A stretch of 9,264 bases of DNA from Gammaproteobacteria bacterium RBG_16_57_12 (GTDB lineage Bacteria; Pseudomonadota; Gammaproteobacteria; RBG-16-57-12). The stretch covers positions 1-9,264 of the forward strand of contig MGXL01000127.1 of assembly GCA_001801365.1 (NCBI GenBank). Direction: 5' to 3'. The notes beneath the pieces were generated by a model. The model searched no databases, was not told the origin of the DNA, and saw nothing but the letters and a program-made list of their open reading frames with translations. Positions 8,410 to 9,264 of this stretch are shown in pieces (the stretch's first letter is position 1; the number at the start of each line of letters is the position of its first letter). Position numbers and translations under genes: made by a program.

Positions 8410-8438
8410 TTGCCCATATATTCCTCATAGGCTATATT
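8410..8438 (+). promoter_or_regulatory. Promoter of higBA with possible HigA operator
   Basis: TTGCCC (8410-8415) and TATATT (8433-8438) are separated by 17 bases, a good sigma-70 arrangement. The direct repeat TATATTCC occurs at 8417-8424 and 8433-8440, the second copy covering the -10. An imperfect palindrome ATAG-G-CTAT (8427-8435) also overlaps the -10. Antitoxins of this class usually repress their own promoter by binding such sites. The predicted transcript start (about 8445) falls at the higB ATG, so the mRNA may be leaderless. Confidence 0.55.
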
Positions 8439-8444
8439 CCTTCC

Positions 8445-8807
8445 ATGACATGGGACGTCGAGTACACCGACGATTTCGGGCGATGGTGGGATACGCTCAC
8501 CGTGGGTGAACAGAAAGCCATCGCCAAGATCGTCGGACTGCTTGAGGCGAAGGGGCCGGACCTGCCCTTTCCCTTCAGTTCCAGCGTACAGGGCTCCCGC
8601 CTCGGACACCTGCGGGAGCTGCGGGTGCAGCATCAAGGCCGGCCGTACCGGATTCTCTACGCCTTCGACCCACGCCGCGTGGCGCTACTTTTGATCGGGG
8701 GCGACAAAACCGGCAACAGCCGCTGGTACAAGAAGATGATACCTGTGGCCGAGCGGTTATATGAAGAACACCTGCAAGAGATCGAGCGGCACAAACGAAG
8801 GAGATAA
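8445..8807 (+). CDS. higB: HigB-family toxin (RelE superfamily, Gp49-like)
   Basis: The product is 120 residues, the usual size. Family members cleave mRNA on the ribosome and stop growth when the antitoxin is lost. The sequence shows the typical opening MTWDVEYTDDFGRWWDTL, the conserved central HLRELRVQHQGRPYRILYAF (residues 55-74), then LLIGGDKTGNSRWY (82-95) and the end helix VAERLYEEHL (101-110), all in the phage Gp49-like HigB group. An upstream in-frame ATG at 8385 was rejected because it adds 20 residues with no family match and would begin upstream of the predicted promoter. No Shine-Dalgarno precedes 8445. The toxin is first in the operon, as in higBA, and is followed by the antitoxin 4 nt on. 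The pair is divergent from the Hsp70 operon. Confidence 0.92.
   Translation: MTWDVEYTDDFGRWWDTLTVGEQKAIAKIVGLLEAKGPDLPFPFSSSVQGSRLGHLRELRVQHQGRPYRILYAFDPRRVALLLIGGDKTGNSRWYKKMIPVAERLYEEHLQEIERHKRRR
8798..8803 (+). promoter_or_regulatory. Ribosome binding site of higA
   Basis: AAGGAG lies in the last codons of higB and 8 nt before the ATG at 8812. It is a strong site, in contrast with the absence of one before higB, which would favour antitoxin synthesis over toxin. Confidence 0.75.
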
Positions 8808-8811
8808 AACC

Positions 8812-9150
8812 ATGGCAAAGAAGTTTCGCAATCTGGTCACCAAAATGTCGCCGCGGGCGCAGGCGGAGATTCGCCGCGACGTCAAGAAGATGCTGCGTGA
8901 GATGCCGCTTTACGAACTGCGGCAAGCGCGGGCGTTCTCGCAGGAGAAAATCGCCAAGACGATGCACGTCAAACAGGCTTCTGTCTCCAAACTCGAACGG
9001 CGTGCGGATATGTATCTCAGTACGCTGCGTAGTTATGTCGAGGCGATGGGTGGGAAATTGGAGCTTGTCGCCAAGTTTCCTGAAGGTGCGGTACGCATCA
9101 AGCAATTCGAGGACTTGGAGGTTAACGAGAAGCGGCAGGCGGCTGGTTAA
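8812..9150 (+). CDS. higA: HigA-family antitoxin, XRE-type HTH
   Basis: The product is 112 residues starting MAKKFRNLVTKMSP. A basic helical N-terminus (1-33) is followed by an XRE/Cro-type helix-turn-helix (about 35-62: ELRQARAFSQEKIAKTMHVKQASVSKLERR) and then STLRSYVEAMGGKLELVAKFP (70-90), typical of this antitoxin family. It binds and neutralises HigB and represses the higBA promoter. An earlier in-frame ATG at 8761 lies inside higB, has no ribosome site and gives an unrelated extension. The gene is convergent with yicC, with 34 bases between the stops. Confidence 0.92.
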   Translation: MAKKFRNLVTKMSPRAQAEIRRDVKKMLREMPLYELRQARAFSQEKIAKTMHVKQASVSKLERRADMYLSTLRSYVEAMGGKLELVAKFPEGAVRIKQFEDLEVNEKRQAAG

Positions 9151-9159
9151 TAGTTGTTC

Positions 9160-9176
9160 GGTGGGCAATGCCCACC
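9160..9176. repeat. Perfect hairpin GGTGGGC-AAT-GCCCACC
   Basis: A 7 bp perfect inverted repeat with a 3 nt loop lies between the convergent ends of higA and yicC. There is no T-tract on either side, so it is not a classic intrinsic terminator, though it may stabilise 3' ends. I recall very similar GGTGGGCA(A/T)TGCCCACC palindromes as scattered intergenic repeats in beta- and gammaproteobacteria, which would make it a REP-like element. That is from memory and not checked. Confidence 0.6.
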
Positions 9177-9184
9177 ACATTTAA

Positions 9185-9264
9185 TCACTCGATGTTCTGG
9201 ACCTGCTCGCGCATCTGCTCGATCAGCACCTTGAGTTCCACGGCGACATTGGTCAGGCGCGTGT
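9185..9264 (-). CDS. yicC: YicC family protein, C-terminal end (runs off right edge)
   Basis: The last 26 codons are present, ending in TGA at 9187-9185. The C-terminus reads ELKVLIEQMREQVQNIE, the strongly conserved tail of YicC/YloC proteins, now linked to endoribonuclease activity and RNA turnover. In many proteobacteria yicC lies close to gmk; here both are on the minus strand but 9 kb apart, which marks the accessory DNA between them. Confidence 0.93.
   Translation of the reverse strand, partial: TRLTNVAVELKVLIEQMREQVQNIE

Noticed and set aside
8385..8444. Longer start for the HigB toxin
   Set aside because: The family N-terminus matches from 8445, and the extension overlaps the predicted promoter and lacks a ribosome site.
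8575..9180. 201-codon open frame antisense to higBA
   Set aside because: Its translation is Arg/Leu/Pro-rich with no recognisable motif and mirrors two clear genes on the other strand.

Overview
The window is bacterial and most likely from a gammaproteobacterium or related proteobacterium. The two ends are the partial housekeeping genes yicC (last 26 codons, minus strand, right edge) and gmk (first 55 codons, minus strand, left edge). In many proteobacteria these genes sit close together, with gmk followed by rpoZ and spoT. Here about 9 kb of accessory DNA separates them, so the window looks like a near-complete insertion at the yicC/gmk junction.

Layout from right to left. The yicC 3' end (9185-9264, minus) is followed by a small hairpin (9160-9176). 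Next is a plus-strand toxin-antitoxin pair, higB-higA (8445-9150), which converges on yicC. Then comes a roughly 300-base divergent regulatory region (8148-8444) with promoter candidates on both strands and several short repeats. The rest, 8147 down to 159, is a tightly packed minus-strand operon of six genes that runs straight into gmk. The gene order is: (1) a tail-anchored protein with a degenerate J-like N-terminus; (2) a membrane protein with a cytoplasmic C-terminus resembling a GrpE-type exchange factor; (3) an Hsp70/DnaK homologue with an extra domain between its ATPase and substrate-binding domains; (4) a Ser/Thr protein kinase fused to an AAA+ ATPase; (5) a proline-rich single-pass membrane protein with a periplasmic two-cysteine domain; (6) a small RelA/SpoT-type HD alarmone hydrolase whose end overlaps the gmk start.

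The main candidate for an undescribed system is this six-gene operon. The order, the ATGA overlap, the 0, 1, 9 and 30 nt gaps and the final 8 nt overlap argue for co-expression as one unit. The working model (inference) is a dedicated Hsp70 cycle with its J-like and GrpE-like partners held at the inner membrane. It would be coupled to a kinase-AAA+ protein that may sense, phosphorylate or remodel clients, to a membrane protein reaching the periplasm, and to an enzyme that could lower (p)ppGpp. A stress-response or phage-defence role would fit, but nothing in the sequence proves either.
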